Below, in pieces: positions 24,928 to 34,791 of a stretch of DNA of 56,191 nucleotides; positions within the stretch are counted from its first letter, which is position 1; each line of letters begins with the position of its first letter. Below the pieces are notes generated by a model. The model was not told the origin of the DNA, did no database searches, and saw only the letters and a list, made by a program, of their open reading frames with translations. The DNA is taken from NCBI GenBank assembly GCA_016936355.1, contig JAFGYB010000012.1, positions 1 through 56,191 on the forward strand. Direction: 5' to 3'. The DNA is from Bacteroidales bacterium. GTDB lineage: Bacteria; Bacteroidota; Bacteroidia; Bacteroidales; F082. The position numbers and the translations under genes are program-made.

Positions 24928-26213
24928 CAGAGTTGTTTGATGAGTTGTTCCAGATGCATGCCGCGAGAACCTTTGATTAGGATGGTGGATTCTTTAACCG
25001 GATTGGCTTTTAAATAATTCTCAGCATCATCGGTTGTAGCAAAAGTGAGAAATTCAGTGGGAAAGCTGGTAGCGCAAAAATCTTTTCCCACCAAAATGAC
25101 TTTTTCGAAGTTTTGTGATTGGATCAGTTCCACCATATGCTGATGTTCTTCCCGGGCTTGTTTTCCCAGCTCAAACATATCACCGACGATGACCATTTTA
25201 TTGGGAAGTTGTTGCCTTCCAAAATCTTCAATCGCCAGTTTCAGACTATCGGGATTGGCATTGTAGGCATCCATAAGTAAAGTATTACGATCCGTTTTCA
25301 TCATTTGTGAGCGATTGTTCTGAGGAGAATATTCAGCGAGCGCTTTTTGAATACCAGATTCGGAAATGCCAAAATAATTGCCTACAGCCACAGCTGCCAT
25401 AATGTTCTGAAAATTATAGCTGCCGTACATCCGGGTATTGAGGTGAACCAGGTTGTGTTCTTTCATCCACCGCACCGATAAAAATGGATTCTCTGCTTCC
25501 AGACTACCTGCTACAGTTCCGGAACTGCCGTAAGTAATCCGGTTGATTCCTTCCGAAAGCTCCATTAACAGCGGATTTTCTTGTGGGACAAAGACTGTTC
25601 CTTTATCAGTGCGTACACTTTCGTACAATTCATTCTTGGTTCGGATTACATTTTCGAAACTTCCAAAACCTTCCAGGTGGGCTTTGCCGATATTGGTAAT
25701 AATGCCGTGGGTGGGTCGGGCAAGAGCACACAACTCGCCAATCTCTCCCGGATGGTTGGCCCCCATCTCAACCACTGCAATTTCAATCTCTTCATTTAAC
25801 TGAAGCAACGTCAGTGGAACACCAATGTGGTTATTCAGGTTTCCACGGGTGTACAGGATGTTTTTTTCCGTTTCAAGGACTGCCGACACCAGTTCTTTGG
25901 TAGTGGTTTTTCCATTGGTGCCAGTAATTCCCAAAACGGGTATGTTAAACTGATTCCTGTGAAATTTTGCCATAGCTTGTAATGTGTCCAGTACATTGCC
26001 GACCAAAAAATATCGTTTGTCGTCTTCGGGAACCACGGAAGGATCGTCCACTACTGCGAGTGCAGCTCCTTTGGATAGCGCATCAGCAGCAAACAGATTC
26101 CCGTTGAAATTTTCTCCCGACAAGGCGAAAAACAGCGAGTCGTTGATTTCTTTCCGTGTGTCGGTGCTTATTTTTCTGTATTTCAGAAATATTTTGTAGA
26201 GTGCATCAATCAT
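24927..26213 (-). CDS. murF: UDP-MurNAc-tripeptide--D-Ala-D-Ala ligase
   Basis: MurF adds D-alanyl-D-alanine to the UDP-MurNAc-tripeptide in the cytoplasm. 428 residues: N-terminal UDP-binding domain, with ISTDTRKEINDSLFFALSGENFNG; central ATPase domain with LGITGTNGKTTTKELV, the Glu/His region VEMGANHPGEI and ITNIGKAHLEGFG; C-terminal domain with LLMDAYNANPDSLKLAI. It is directly downstream of gldJ, separated by a strong hairpin, and overlaps anmK by one base. Confidence 0.97.
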   Translation of the reverse strand: MIDALYKIFLKYRKISTDTRKEINDSLFFALSGENFNGNLFAADALSKGAALAVVDDPSVVPEDDKRYFLVGNVLDTLQAMAKFHRNQFNIPVLGITGTNGKTTTKELVSAVLETEKNILYTRGNLNNHIGVPLTLLQLNEEIEIAVVEMGANHPGEIGELCALARPTHGIITNIGKAHLEGFGSFENVIRTKNELYESVRTDKGTVFVPQENPLLMELSEGINRITYGSSGTVAGSLEAENPFLSVRWMKEHNLVHLNTRMYGSYNFQNIMAAVAVGNYFGISESGIQKALAEYSPQNNRSQMMKTDRNTLLMDAYNANPDSLKLAIEDFGRQQLPNKMVIVGDMFELGKQAREEHQHMVELIQSQNFEKVILVGKDFCATSFPTEFLTFATTDDAENYLKANPVKESTILIKGSRGMHLEQLIKQL

Positions 26214-26220
26214 AGGCGTA

Positions 26221-26259
26221 TAAAAAAAGGACTGTTTTCTTGTTGCGAAAACAGTCCTT
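26221..26259 (-). terminator. Terminator between gldJ and murF
   Basis: Perfect 13-bp stem AAGGACTGTTTTC/GAAAACAGTCCTT with a seven-base loop; on the minus strand it is followed by seven T. It ends the gldJ transcript only eight bases before murF, so murF is fed by read-through or by a promoter at the end of gldJ. Confidence 0.9.
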
Positions 26260-26281
26260 AAAAGTATGAAATTTTTACAGT

Positions 26282-27823
26282 TTATTTTTTCTTCTGTCTG
26301 CTTTCGTTGGGATCACCTACACGGGTCATGGCACAGCGGAAACCAACCGTTGCAGAAGCCTTGTTTTCGTTCATAAATCTGCGCACTCCGGGGCTCAGGT
26401 AGTAGGGACCGTCGGCCCAGGAACCCCCTTTAATTACCCTTGATTTGTCGCTGATCAAGGTGGTCACCCCGTAATCGTACATTTTCCGGGTACTGTTCAT
26501 GATTTCATCTCTGCTGGGGTTGCCCCAGTCGCTTTGAATGGTGGATTCAAAATCCCCGTCTCCTGCGTTGATGTTGTTTGCATGGTTATAGTTGTTCCGG
26601 CTGGCAGCTTCTTTATCGCTGATCGGAACATATTGGATGCGGCCCAGACTGTCTTTGGGAGCAATGCTTCCGGAAGCTGTCCTTTTGATGTCTTTAAATA
26701 CATTGCCTCTGAAAGGGTTCATATCGTTGACCTCCTGATAGGACATCGGACGATAAACATCCATAACCCATTCACTGACGTTTCCAGCCATATTGTAGAG
26801 ACCGTAGTCGTTAGGCCAGTAAGACATTACCGGTGCAGGGATGGCGTTTCCATCGTTTCCGTCACCGGCTACCCCCATGTAATTACCATTGCCATCCTTG
26901 AAGTTGGCCATAAACCGGCCCATGTATTTTTTGTTGTCGTTGCGCAAACTGCTGCCATTCCAGGGATAGGTTTTTCTTTCCACAACGCGGTTTCCAACAG
27001 TATTGCCCCTAAGGCCCAGGGCAGCATATTCCCATTCGGCTTCGGTGGGTAACCGGTAATGCGGCAGAAGAATACCGCTCTCGAAACTGACACGCTGAAG
27101 AGTAGTGTCGTTTTGTTCATTTTTCCCCTTTTTGCCAAAATGAAGCAGGCCTTTTCTTTTTTCAGGGATTTTACCCTTGTACTGGCCCGCCAGATAGGCT
27201 TCTGTATTGAAGCTGTTGCTGTCTTTCTGAGTTGGGTTGTAATCCAAATAACCGGCTTTGATCAACAGTATTTCATTGACCCGGTCGGTACGCCAGGAAG
27301 CATAAGCATTGGCCTGAATCCAGCTGACACCAACTACCGGGTATTCGTGGTAAGCAGGATGTCGGAAATAGGTTTCCACCAAAGGTTCGTTATAGGCCAG
27401 TTTGTTCCGCCATACATTGGTATCAGGCAGCGCCTTCCGTACAACTCCGGGATAATCCTGTCCGTAAACTCTTTGCAGCCAGTGAATGTACTCAAGGTAG
27501 TCAATATTTCTGACCTCTGTTTCGTCCATGTAAAAGCTGTTTACCGTTACTTTTCGGGGTTGATTGTCCCATTCATAAAACGGCGTTTCTTCGGTGGCAC
27601 CCATGGTATAAGTTCCGCCTGGAATAAATTTCAGACCGGGACCGGTGATCTGTTCTTTGGCAGGAGCTACCTGAAAATCCCCGTTTTTCGGATCATTGTA
27701 TGCCCAACCTGTGGTAGGACTTACCTTGCTGACGTCCTTGGTGCCTTTGTTACAGGCAGTGGTAAGTGCCATCAGACCGGCAGCTATGCTCATCACAAAC
27801 AATAAATTTCTTCTCATGCGCAT
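26282..27823 (-). CDS. gldJ: Gliding motility / T9SS lipoprotein GldJ
   Basis: 513 residues. Lipobox LTTAC gives lipidated Cys24. The mature protein is a formylglycine-generating-enzyme-like (SUMF1) domain without enzymatic role in this family. It shows the GldJ hallmarks: TGWAYNDPKNGDFQV, TGPGLKFIPGGTYTMGATEE, SFYMDETEVRNIDYLEYIHWL, HPAYHEYPVVGVSWIQANAYASWRTDRVNE and the C-terminal RVIKGGSWADGPYYLSPGVRRFM. These match flavobacterial GldJ as I remember it. With GldK/PorK it is part of the outer-membrane ring apparatus of type IX secretion and gliding. Divergent from porU across a 321-base promoter region, as in flavobacteria where gldJ, porU and porV are neighbours. Confidence 0.92.
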   Translation of the reverse strand: MRMRRNLLFVMSIAAGLMALTTACNKGTKDVSKVSPTTGWAYNDPKNGDFQVAPAKEQITGPGLKFIPGGTYTMGATEETPFYEWDNQPRKVTVNSFYMDETEVRNIDYLEYIHWLQRVYGQDYPGVVRKALPDTNVWRNKLAYNEPLVETYFRHPAYHEYPVVGVSWIQANAYASWRTDRVNEILLIKAGYLDYNPTQKDSNSFNTEAYLAGQYKGKIPEKRKGLLHFGKKGKNEQNDTTLQRVSFESGILLPHYRLPTEAEWEYAALGLRGNTVGNRVVERKTYPWNGSSLRNDNKKYMGRFMANFKDGNGNYMGVAGDGNDGNAIPAPVMSYWPNDYGLYNMAGNVSEWVMDVYRPMSYQEVNDMNPFRGNVFKDIKRTASGSIAPKDSLGRIQYVPISDKEAASRNNYNHANNINAGDGDFESTIQSDWGNPSRDEIMNSTRKMYDYGVTTLISDKSRVIKGGSWADGPYYLSPGVRRFMNENKASATVGFRCAMTRVGDPNESRQKKK

Positions 27824-27951
27824 ACTTTGGCTGTTTGTTGTTTTCTCAAGTTAAGAACTCATTATGCCCCTTTTTATTGTTCTGGAAAAAATCTTTTCAA
27901 TGTGTTCGTATTTTCCCTTCCCCCCGGCCAATGAGTTGACTCCTCAAACAG

Positions 27952-27959
27952 CAAAAATA
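27952..27959 (-). promoter_or_regulatory. Putative -7 box for gldJ
   Basis: Minus strand TATTTTTG (TAnnTTTG), 128 bases before the gldJ start; implies a leader of about 120 bases. Confidence 0.4.
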
Positions 27960-28122
27960 ATGATTCTGTTTATTATTTTACGGTTCTGAGAAGAAATTAT
28001 CAACCGGAAATCCGGGAAGCTTTTTTTGTAACTGCTTTGTTGACATGCTTTTTGTAAGCCAAAGCCCTCAATAATAAATCATTTGGTTTTTCGTTTCTTG
28101 TTTCAGGTGACTTTGAATCTCT

Positions 28123-28130
28123 TATATTTG
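28123..28130 (+). promoter_or_regulatory. Putative promoter for porU
   Basis: TATATTTG fits TAnnTTTG, 14 bases before the porU ATG; a TTG at 28098-28100 is 22 bases upstream. Confidence 0.55.
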
Positions 28131-28144
28131 CGTGGTTACTTAAT

Positions 28145-31100
28145 ATGAAATTCAGAAAATTCTTACTCTACACTTCATTTTTACTTATTCCTCTTCAGGG
28201 ATTTTGTATTGACTATTCTTTCGGGGGAAAGATAGATTGGCAGCCTGTGCAATTTGTGACCACGACTCAGGGAAACGGATTCTTCCGGGTACGCTTTGAT
28301 GGAGCTCATTATCCGGGGGCAGGAAGCATACCCGTTTATCAGTCAAGTTTGCCGGTGCATACGGTCTCAGCTGTCCTTTCGGAGAAGTTGATTCCCGGAA
28401 GTGTGGTGCCGGCCGATTCCATGGAAACTGTTCTGTTGCGACGGATGTCTTTTCATGATACTTCTTTTCTGACAAAAGTAAACTTGGTTGTGGCACGCAG
28501 TCAGCCTCTGGTTCAGATGAGTCTCGTTCCGATTCGCTGGAATCCCCGAACAAAACAATATGAAAAACTCGTGTCGTTTCACCTGATTGTTCAGGTTCGG
28601 GATATGCCGAATGCGTATAAATCACAAAATGCGACGGCAACAGAAAACTCGGTACTGGCTTCGGGTTCGTGGTTTAAGATCCGTATCAGTAAAAGCGGTA
28701 TTTACAAAATCACTTATGAAGAGCTGAAAAATATGGGTTTCCCATTGGATGGAAATTCGGCCGATATCGCACTCTACGGTAACGGGGGAGGAGTGTTGCC
28801 CGAGCAAAATAATATTCCTGTTCCGGAGGACCTGACAGAAAATCCCATCGAAGTAGTTGACGGTGGTGACGGAACCATGAATCCAGGCGATTATATTTTG
28901 TTTTACGGGAAGGGTCCGGTAAGTTGGAATTACAATTCCCAAACGGGACATTTTCTGCATCAGGACAACTATTACAGCGATTATGCATATTATTTTCTGA
29001 CACTGAAAAGCGCTCCCGGGAAACGAATTCAGACACAGACAGAACCAACCGGAACGCCCGATGTTCAGGTGAACAGCTTTACTGACTATGCCTATCACGA
29101 ACTGGATGAGCGGAATCTGGGCAGCACGGGCCGTACGTGGTATGGCGAGGTTTTTGATTTCACCACCAGCTATGATTTTAATTTTGATTTTCCCCATCGT
29201 CTGGATACTACCAGTGTGTTTGCAAAAGTTTCTCTGGCATCCACTGCCCAGTCAACCAACAGTTTTCAGATCTACGGCAACGGGGTACTGGAAAGCCAGG
29301 TCAGTATGCCGATTACGGGAACCAGTGGCTATGATGTGGGTAAAGGTGGTGGTACAGAGTTTACCTACAATCCGTCCGGGTCAACCGTATCCTTGAATAT
29401 TCGTTATCTGCGCAGCGATGCTGCTTCGGTAGGTTACCTTGATTGCATCGATGTGAATGCACAGCGAGCATTGATTTTTAACGGAAATCAGATGACTTTT
29501 ACCTATGTGTTCAACAGAGGAACCCTGGCCCGGTATAATTTAATTTCCAGCCAGCCGGTGCAGGTTTGGGACATCACCAATCCGCTGAATGCCGCCAGTG
29601 TTCCCCTGACGGAGCAATCAGCAACCTATCAGTTTACAGAACCGGTTTCTTCGGTGCAACAGTTTATTGCCTTCAATGGCACAGAATATTACACTCCTGA
29701 ATTTGTAGAGCAGGTGCAGAATCAGAATTTGCATGCTGTGAAAAACATTGATTACCTCATCGTTTCCTATCCCGAATTTCTCCCCCAGGCCGAAAGGCTG
29801 GCTGCGTACCATGAGCAAAAGGACGATATGAAGGTGTATGTTACCACACCCCAAATGATATACAACGAGTTTTCTTCCGGTGCCCAGGACATTTCGGCTA
29901 TTCGGAATTTTATCAAACGTCTGTATGATATCAGCGATGCAGGGCAGAAAATCAAATATTTATTGTTGTTCGGGGATGCTTCCTACGATTACAAGAACCG
30001 GTTGAAAGACAATACTGATTTTGTACCCTGCTGGGAATCGGTGAACTCACTAAATTTGATTAGCTCGATTGCCACAGACGATTATTACGGTTACCTCGAT
30101 GACGGAGAAGGCAACAACAGTACCGACCGGGTGGATATCGGGATCGGTAGATTTCCGGTTGACAACTTGGATGAAGCCAAAATGGCGGTGGATAAAGTAA
30201 TTCGTTACGAGACCCAGTCGGCAGATAATATGGGGCCCTGGAGGAATTTGATCACATTTGTTGCAGACGACGGCGACAACAACACTCACCTGAATGATGC
30301 GGAGAAACTGGCTAATCTGGTTCAGAACCAGAACCCTGCACTGAATATTGATAAACTGTATCTGGACGCCTTCCCTCAGGAGTCTACCCCCAGCGGTCAA
30401 CGGGCACCGGCACTGAATGAAGCCATTGACACACGTATCGATAATGGAACGCTGATCTTTAATTATTCGGGGCACGGTGGGGTTAATGGTCTGGGGCACG
30501 AACGGTTCATGCAATTGTCGGATATCAATTCGTGGGATAATTACAACAAACTGGCAGTATTTATTACGGCTACCTGTGAGTTTTCAGCTTTTGATAATCC
30601 TGAACTGATTTCTGCCGGTGAATGGACATTTCTGAATCCCAACGGTGGAGCTATCGCTTTGTTTACGACCACACGTGCTACCTATGCCAGTTCTAACCTA
30701 GCTCTGAATACGGCAATCTACAACCACAACATGCTGGAAAAAACAGGGGGCCTCTACCCCCGGTTTGGGGATGTGATCAGAAAGTCGAAGGTGCTTGGAG
30801 GTGACAACGATAAGAAATTCACCCTGATTGGTGACCCGGCACTGAGGCTGAATTATCCCCAATGGTCGGCGCAGACCAAAGCCATTAACGAACAACCGGT
30901 AGATTCGGCTCAGCCCGATACCTTAAAAGCGCTGGCCAAAGTGCACATTCAGGGGGAAATCCTGAACGGTGCCGGACAGTTTGACCCAACGTACAACGGA
31001 CTGATCTATCCAACCGTGTACGATAAAGAATCGAAGATTTATACCCTGGGAACGGATGCTGACAGCCGGGTTACTGCATTTTATTTATGGAAAAATATAT

Positions 31101-31945
31101 TGTTCAATGGCAAGGCTCCGGTAACGAATGGTAGATTTGATTTTTCCTTTGTGGTTCCTAAAGATATTGCATACCAGTATGGTCCGGGCCGGATGGCTTA
31201 TTACTTTACCAACGGTTCCATCGATGGTAATGGATATTCTCCAAACATTATTGTGGGTGGGTTTGATCAGCAGGCAGTGGAGGATACCACAGGACCGCAC
31301 ATCAAACTGTATATGAATGATTCCACTTTTATGTCGGGAGGTGTGACAGATGAAAATCCTTCTCTTTATGCGGTAGTAAGCGACTCCAATGGCATCAATA
31401 CTTCGGGAATCGGTATCGGGCATGACATGGTGGCTACACTGGATGATGATCCGGCGAAGACATACAACCTGAATGCTTTTTACACGGCAGCCGAGGGGAG
31501 TTTTACCCGGGGGACAGTCAGTTATCCGTTCCAGAATCTGAGTCCGGGAAAACACTCGGTTCGGTTGAAGGTGTGGGATCTGTATAATAACTCAGCCACT
31601 GCAACCATCGATTTTGTAGTGCAACCTTCGGGGAAGGTGGTGGTGGAGAACCTGCGCAACTGGCCCAACCCGGCAAGGGGATCCACAGACTTTGTGTTTG
31701 ATCACAATCTGGCCGGACAGGAAATGAAGGTGGAAATTGATATCTATCAGCTGGATGGACGACGGGTGAAAACCATTCAAACCACACTGCAACCCGAAGG
31801 ATTTACATCCGGAAGGATTCACTGGGATGGGACATCAGACAACGGCAGTAGAGTGAGCGCGGGGGTGTATGTATATCAGGCAATTATCACCACTTCTGAC
31901 GGAGCAAGCAGGAGACTGCAGTCAAAAATGGTGTTTATTCCCTGA
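28145..31945 (+). CDS. porU: Type IX secretion sortase PorU
   Basis: 1266 residues. Signal peptide to about residue 22. An N-terminal all-beta region (to about 530) is followed by a gingipain-like C25 peptidase domain (about 535-915). The catalytic dyad is His777 in NYSGHGGVNGLGHERF and Cys811 in FITATCEFSAFD. FNYSGHGG and TLIGDPALRLNYP are typical of PorU. Beta-sandwich domains follow, then a T9SS-type C-terminal domain (from about residue 1175) with NWPNPARGSTDFVF and VEIDIYQLDGRRVK. In Porphyromonas, PorU on the cell surface removes the sorting domain of cargo and attaches them to A-LPS. porV follows 100 bases later with its own promoter box. Confidence 0.95.
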   Translation: MKFRKFLLYTSFLLIPLQGFCIDYSFGGKIDWQPVQFVTTTQGNGFFRVRFDGAHYPGAGSIPVYQSSLPVHTVSAVLSEKLIPGSVVPADSMETVLLRRMSFHDTSFLTKVNLVVARSQPLVQMSLVPIRWNPRTKQYEKLVSFHLIVQVRDMPNAYKSQNATATENSVLASGSWFKIRISKSGIYKITYEELKNMGFPLDGNSADIALYGNGGGVLPEQNNIPVPEDLTENPIEVVDGGDGTMNPGDYILFYGKGPVSWNYNSQTGHFLHQDNYYSDYAYYFLTLKSAPGKRIQTQTEPTGTPDVQVNSFTDYAYHELDERNLGSTGRTWYGEVFDFTTSYDFNFDFPHRLDTTSVFAKVSLASTAQSTNSFQIYGNGVLESQVSMPITGTSGYDVGKGGGTEFTYNPSGSTVSLNIRYLRSDAASVGYLDCIDVNAQRALIFNGNQMTFTYVFNRGTLARYNLISSQPVQVWDITNPLNAASVPLTEQSATYQFTEPVSSVQQFIAFNGTEYYTPEFVEQVQNQNLHAVKNIDYLIVSYPEFLPQAERLAAYHEQKDDMKVYVTTPQMIYNEFSSGAQDISAIRNFIKRLYDISDAGQKIKYLLLFGDASYDYKNRLKDNTDFVPCWESVNSLNLISSIATDDYYGYLDDGEGNNSTDRVDIGIGRFPVDNLDEAKMAVDKVIRYETQSADNMGPWRNLITFVADDGDNNTHLNDAEKLANLVQNQNPALNIDKLYLDAFPQESTPSGQRAPALNEAIDTRIDNGTLIFNYSGHGGVNGLGHERFMQLSDINSWDNYNKLAVFITATCEFSAFDNPELISAGEWTFLNPNGGAIALFTTTRATYASSNLALNTAIYNHNMLEKTGGLYPRFGDVIRKSKVLGGDNDKKFTLIGDPALRLNYPQWSAQTKAINEQPVDSAQPDTLKALAKVHIQGEILNGAGQFDPTYNGLIYPTVYDKESKIYTLGTDADSRVTAFYLWKNILFNGKAPVTNGRFDFSFVVPKDIAYQYGPGRMAYYFTNGSIDGNGYSPNIIVGGFDQQAVEDTTGPHIKLYMNDSTFMSGGVTDENPSLYAVVSDSNGINTSGIGIGHDMVATLDDDPAKTYNLNAFYTAAEGSFTRGTVSYPFQNLSPGKHSVRLKVWDLYNNSATATIDFVVQPSGKVVVENLRNWPNPARGSTDFVFDHNLAGQEMKVEIDIYQLDGRRVKTIQTTLQPEGFTSGRIHWDGTSDNGSRVSAGVYVYQAIITTSDGASRRLQSKMVFIP

Positions 31946-31984
31946 AGAGAAGGGTTCATTCGTTCATTGATGAATTAGTTCTTT

Positions 31985-31992
31985 TATATTTG
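31985..31992 (+). promoter_or_regulatory. Putative -7 box for porV
   Basis: TATATTTG fits TAnnTTTG, 53 bases before the porV ATG, suggesting porV can be made independently of porU. Confidence 0.5.
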
Positions 31993-32045
31993 TATCATAC
32001 TAAGGATGAATTTTATTCGTTAGATTTACAACTATCAGAAATTAT

Positions 32046-33266
32046 ATGAAAACAAGATTTTTTTTACTTTTTGTACTGGCTGGAATGTTTACCGGATTGC
32101 AGGGTCAGACTATTGGAGAAGTGAGCGGTCAGGGAACCACAGGTAACGTGATCAGGACGGCCGTTCCGTTTATGATGATTGGCCCGGATGCCCGTGCCGG
32201 CGGTATGGGTGACGGTGGTGTGGCCACCAGTCCTGATGCCTATTCCATGCACTGGAATGCGGCCAAGTACGCTTTTATTACAGAGAATGATGGTTTTTCT
32301 ATTTCTTATACCCCCTGGTTGAAAAATCTGGTCAACGATATTAACCTGGCTTACCTGACTTATTTTCACCGTTTGAATGATCAGTCGGCTCTGGCTTTTT
32401 CGTTGCGTTATTTCTCTTTGGGAGACATCACTTTTACGGATCAGATGGGCAATCCGGTTGGTGTTTACAAGCCCAACGAATTTGCCATTGATGGTGCCTA
32501 TGCCAGGAAATTATCGGACTATCTTTCGCTGGCCGTTACCGGAAAATTTATTTATTCAAATCTGACTGCAGGCTATTCGGCACAGGGTGTCGACAATACA
32601 GCCGGATATTCGGTTGCAGTTGACGTTGGATTATACTGGGAGAAGGATGTGAACTGGTTTCCCTCCATGGACGCCCAGTTTGCCTGGGGACTCCAGATTT
32701 CAAACATTGGAAAGAAGGTGTCCTACAGCCATTCCAATATTCAAAAAGACTTTATCCCCACCAATCTGCGGTTTGGTCCGCGACTGACCCTGAACCTGGA
32801 TCAGTACAACAAACTTTCCTTTAATCTGGACATCAACAAACTGTTGGTTCCCACACCTCCGATTTATGCTACTGACAGTACGGGTAGCCCTTTGATTAAT
32901 CCTGACGGAACCTATGTCATTGCCAAAGGAATGAATCCCGATGTATCGGTAGTCAAAGGAATTTTTCAATCGTTCTACGATGCTCCCGGAGGATTCAAAG
33001 AGGAAATGCAGGAGTTCTATTTGTCGTTTGGAGCCGAATATTGGTACAACAATGTGTTTGCCCTGCGCGGGGGTTATTTTTATGAAAACAAATACAAGGG
33101 AGATCGTCAGTATGTAACGCTGGGGCTGGGACTGCGTTATAATGTATTTGGTATTGATTTTTCATACTTAATTCCCACGGTGACGCAACAAAACCCTCTG
33201 GAAAAGACCCTTCGGTTTAGTTTGGTCTTTAACTTCGGTAACAACACCAACAGCAGTAATTTTTAG
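32046..33266 (+). CDS. porV: T9SS outer-membrane shuttle protein PorV (LptO)
   Basis: 406 residues. Signal peptide ends near residue 20 (GLQGQ). FadL-like outer-membrane barrel, beginning with the PorV hallmark FMMIGPDARAGGMGDGGVATSPDAYSMHWNAAKYAF and ending in a barrel strand LRFSLVFNFG close to the C-terminus. In type IX secretion PorV collects cargo from the SprA/Sov translocon and passes it to PorU; porU next door fits. The C-terminal tail NNTNSSNF extends a little past the last strand. Confidence 0.95.
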   Translation: MKTRFFLLFVLAGMFTGLQGQTIGEVSGQGTTGNVIRTAVPFMMIGPDARAGGMGDGGVATSPDAYSMHWNAAKYAFITENDGFSISYTPWLKNLVNDINLAYLTYFHRLNDQSALAFSLRYFSLGDITFTDQMGNPVGVYKPNEFAIDGAYARKLSDYLSLAVTGKFIYSNLTAGYSAQGVDNTAGYSVAVDVGLYWEKDVNWFPSMDAQFAWGLQISNIGKKVSYSHSNIQKDFIPTNLRFGPRLTLNLDQYNKLSFNLDINKLLVPTPPIYATDSTGSPLINPDGTYVIAKGMNPDVSVVKGIFQSFYDAPGGFKEEMQEFYLSFGAEYWYNNVFALRGGYFYENKYKGDRQYVTLGLGLRYNVFGIDFSYLIPTVTQQNPLEKTLRFSLVFNFGNNTNSSNF

Positions 33267-33407
33267 TACGAAAGCTCCTAACTTGGTTTTATCGTCTGGG
33301 GCCTGATGCATAGTTCTGTTGGAATAGTTTGTCGGAAGAGGGGAGAACAGAAACAGAAAATTGATTTTAAATAGGCTTTCTGTTTCTGAAAAAAGCCAAT
33401 TTCTCCT

Positions 33408-33415
33408 TAGCTTTG
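33408..33415 (+). promoter_or_regulatory. Putative -7 box for phosphohexomutase gene
   Basis: TAGCTTTG fits TAnnTTTG, 23 bases before the ATG at 33439. Confidence 0.5.
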
Positions 33416-33438
33416 TGAAAATTTAATTGTAATAAAGC

Positions 33439-34791
33439 ATGAAAGCGTTTAAAGCTTATGATATTCGTGGTGTATACGGCCGCGACCTTGATCCGGATAT
33501 TGTTTACAGAATAGGATATTTTTTGCCCAGGGTTTTACCCATGAAAGAGATTTTAGTGGGCCGGGATGTGCGGTTGTCATCCGATGAAATGTTTGATGCA
33601 CTCACCAAAGGGTTAACGGATGCCGGTGTAGATGTGGTCGATGCCGGACTGACCACCACGCCTATGGTGTACTGGGGAACCGGAAAATATGATTTTGATG
33701 CTTCTGTGATGATCACGGCATCACACAATCCCAAAGACCATAACGGAATGAAAGTTTCTGCCCGTCATGTATTACCCGTTGGGTACGACACCGGCCTGGG
33801 GCGACTGGAAAAATTAGTAGAATCTGAAGAACCGGTAATTGAAAAAATAAAAGGGACCATCAGGAAACTGGATTTGAAACCGGATTACCTGGAGTTTCTC
33901 TCCAGGTACCAGCAGGATTATTCCGATCTGAGGCTGTGCATTGATTTTTCCAACGGAATGGCATCCCTGTTTAAGAATAATTTGTTTGGTGCCCGGTATA
34001 TTGCACTGAACGCAGAAGGAGACGGGACTTTTCCGGGACATGAGCCTAATCCGCTGGAACCGGAAAACCAACAGCAAATCAAAATTGCTGTACAGGAACA
34101 CGATAGTGATCTGGGAGTAATCTTCGACGGAGATGCCGATCGGGTCATGTTTATCGATGAAAAAGGACAGTTCATTTCTCCGGATTTGATTATAGCCCTG
34201 TTTGCACAGTATTTTTTAACAGACACCAGAAAAAAACAAATTGTGGTTCACGACATCCGGACTTCCAAGGCCGTGGGGGAGTATCTGAAACAATTTAATG
34301 CAGAAGTGGATATCTGGCGGGTGGGCCGTGCCTATGGTGCTACCAAATTACGGGAAGTTGATGGTATTTACGGGGGTGAACTGGCCGGTCATTATTATTT
34401 CCGTGATTTTTATTATTCCGACAGCGGCCTGATGGCTGCACTCATTATGCTCAATATTGTGAAAAAACTGAAAGCTCAGGGACGCACGGTATCTGAAGTA
34501 ATAAAGGAAATTTCACCTTATGCCAATACAGGAGAAGTAAATTTTGTGATCAGCAAAAAGCAAGAAGCCATGCTGGCAGTGGTGCAGTATTTCAATGAAA
34601 TGGAAAAACCTACCGCATTTTATGATTTTGACGGCTTTCGTTTGGAGTTCCCCGATTGGTGGTTCAATATCAGACCTTCCAATACGGAACCCTATCTTCG
34701 TTTTATTGCGGAGGCAAAATCACACAAACTGCTGGATCAAAAAGCCCAAAAGGTATATGAGCTGCTGAAACCCTTTCAGGACCATAGATGA
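33439..34791 (+). CDS. Phosphomannomutase/phosphoglucomutase
   Basis: Alpha-D-phosphohexomutase, 450 residues, of the AlgC/ManB group. It interconverts hexose 6- and 1-phosphates for sugar-nucleotide synthesis. Four family motifs are in order: the phosphoserine loop MITASHNPKDHNGMK, the magnesium loop FDGDADRVMF, the sugar-binding GGELAGHYYFRD, and the phosphate-binding RPSNTEPYLRF. Mannose- and glucose-1-phosphate specificity cannot be separated by eye. It sits after porV; since T9SS cargo in Porphyromonas is linked to A-LPS, a role in surface polysaccharide is plausible but only inferred. The stop overlaps the next ATG (ATGA). Confidence 0.95.
   Translation: MKAFKAYDIRGVYGRDLDPDIVYRIGYFLPRVLPMKEILVGRDVRLSSDEMFDALTKGLTDAGVDVVDAGLTTTPMVYWGTGKYDFDASVMITASHNPKDHNGMKVSARHVLPVGYDTGLGRLEKLVESEEPVIEKIKGTIRKLDLKPDYLEFLSRYQQDYSDLRLCIDFSNGMASLFKNNLFGARYIALNAEGDGTFPGHEPNPLEPENQQQIKIAVQEHDSDLGVIFDGDADRVMFIDEKGQFISPDLIIALFAQYFLTDTRKKQIVVHDIRTSKAVGEYLKQFNAEVDIWRVGRAYGATKLREVDGIYGGELAGHYYFRDFYYSDSGLMAALIMLNIVKKLKAQGRTVSEVIKEISPYANTGEVNFVISKKQEAMLAVVQYFNEMEKPTAFYDFDGFRLEFPDWWFNIRPSNTEPYLRFIAEAKSHKLLDQKAQKVYELLKPFQDHR

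Larger units (their letters stand above)
27824..28144. other. Divergent promoter region between gldJ and porU, 321 bp
   Basis: No gene. Holds a minus-strand -7 box at 27952-27959 for gldJ and a plus-strand box at 28123-28130 for porU. No operator-like palindrome was found by eye. Confidence 0.6.

Noticed and set aside
33370..33396. GGCTTT...AAAGCC hairpin after porV as terminator
   Set aside because: Six-base stem with a mismatch-prone loop and weak T-run; too little to call.
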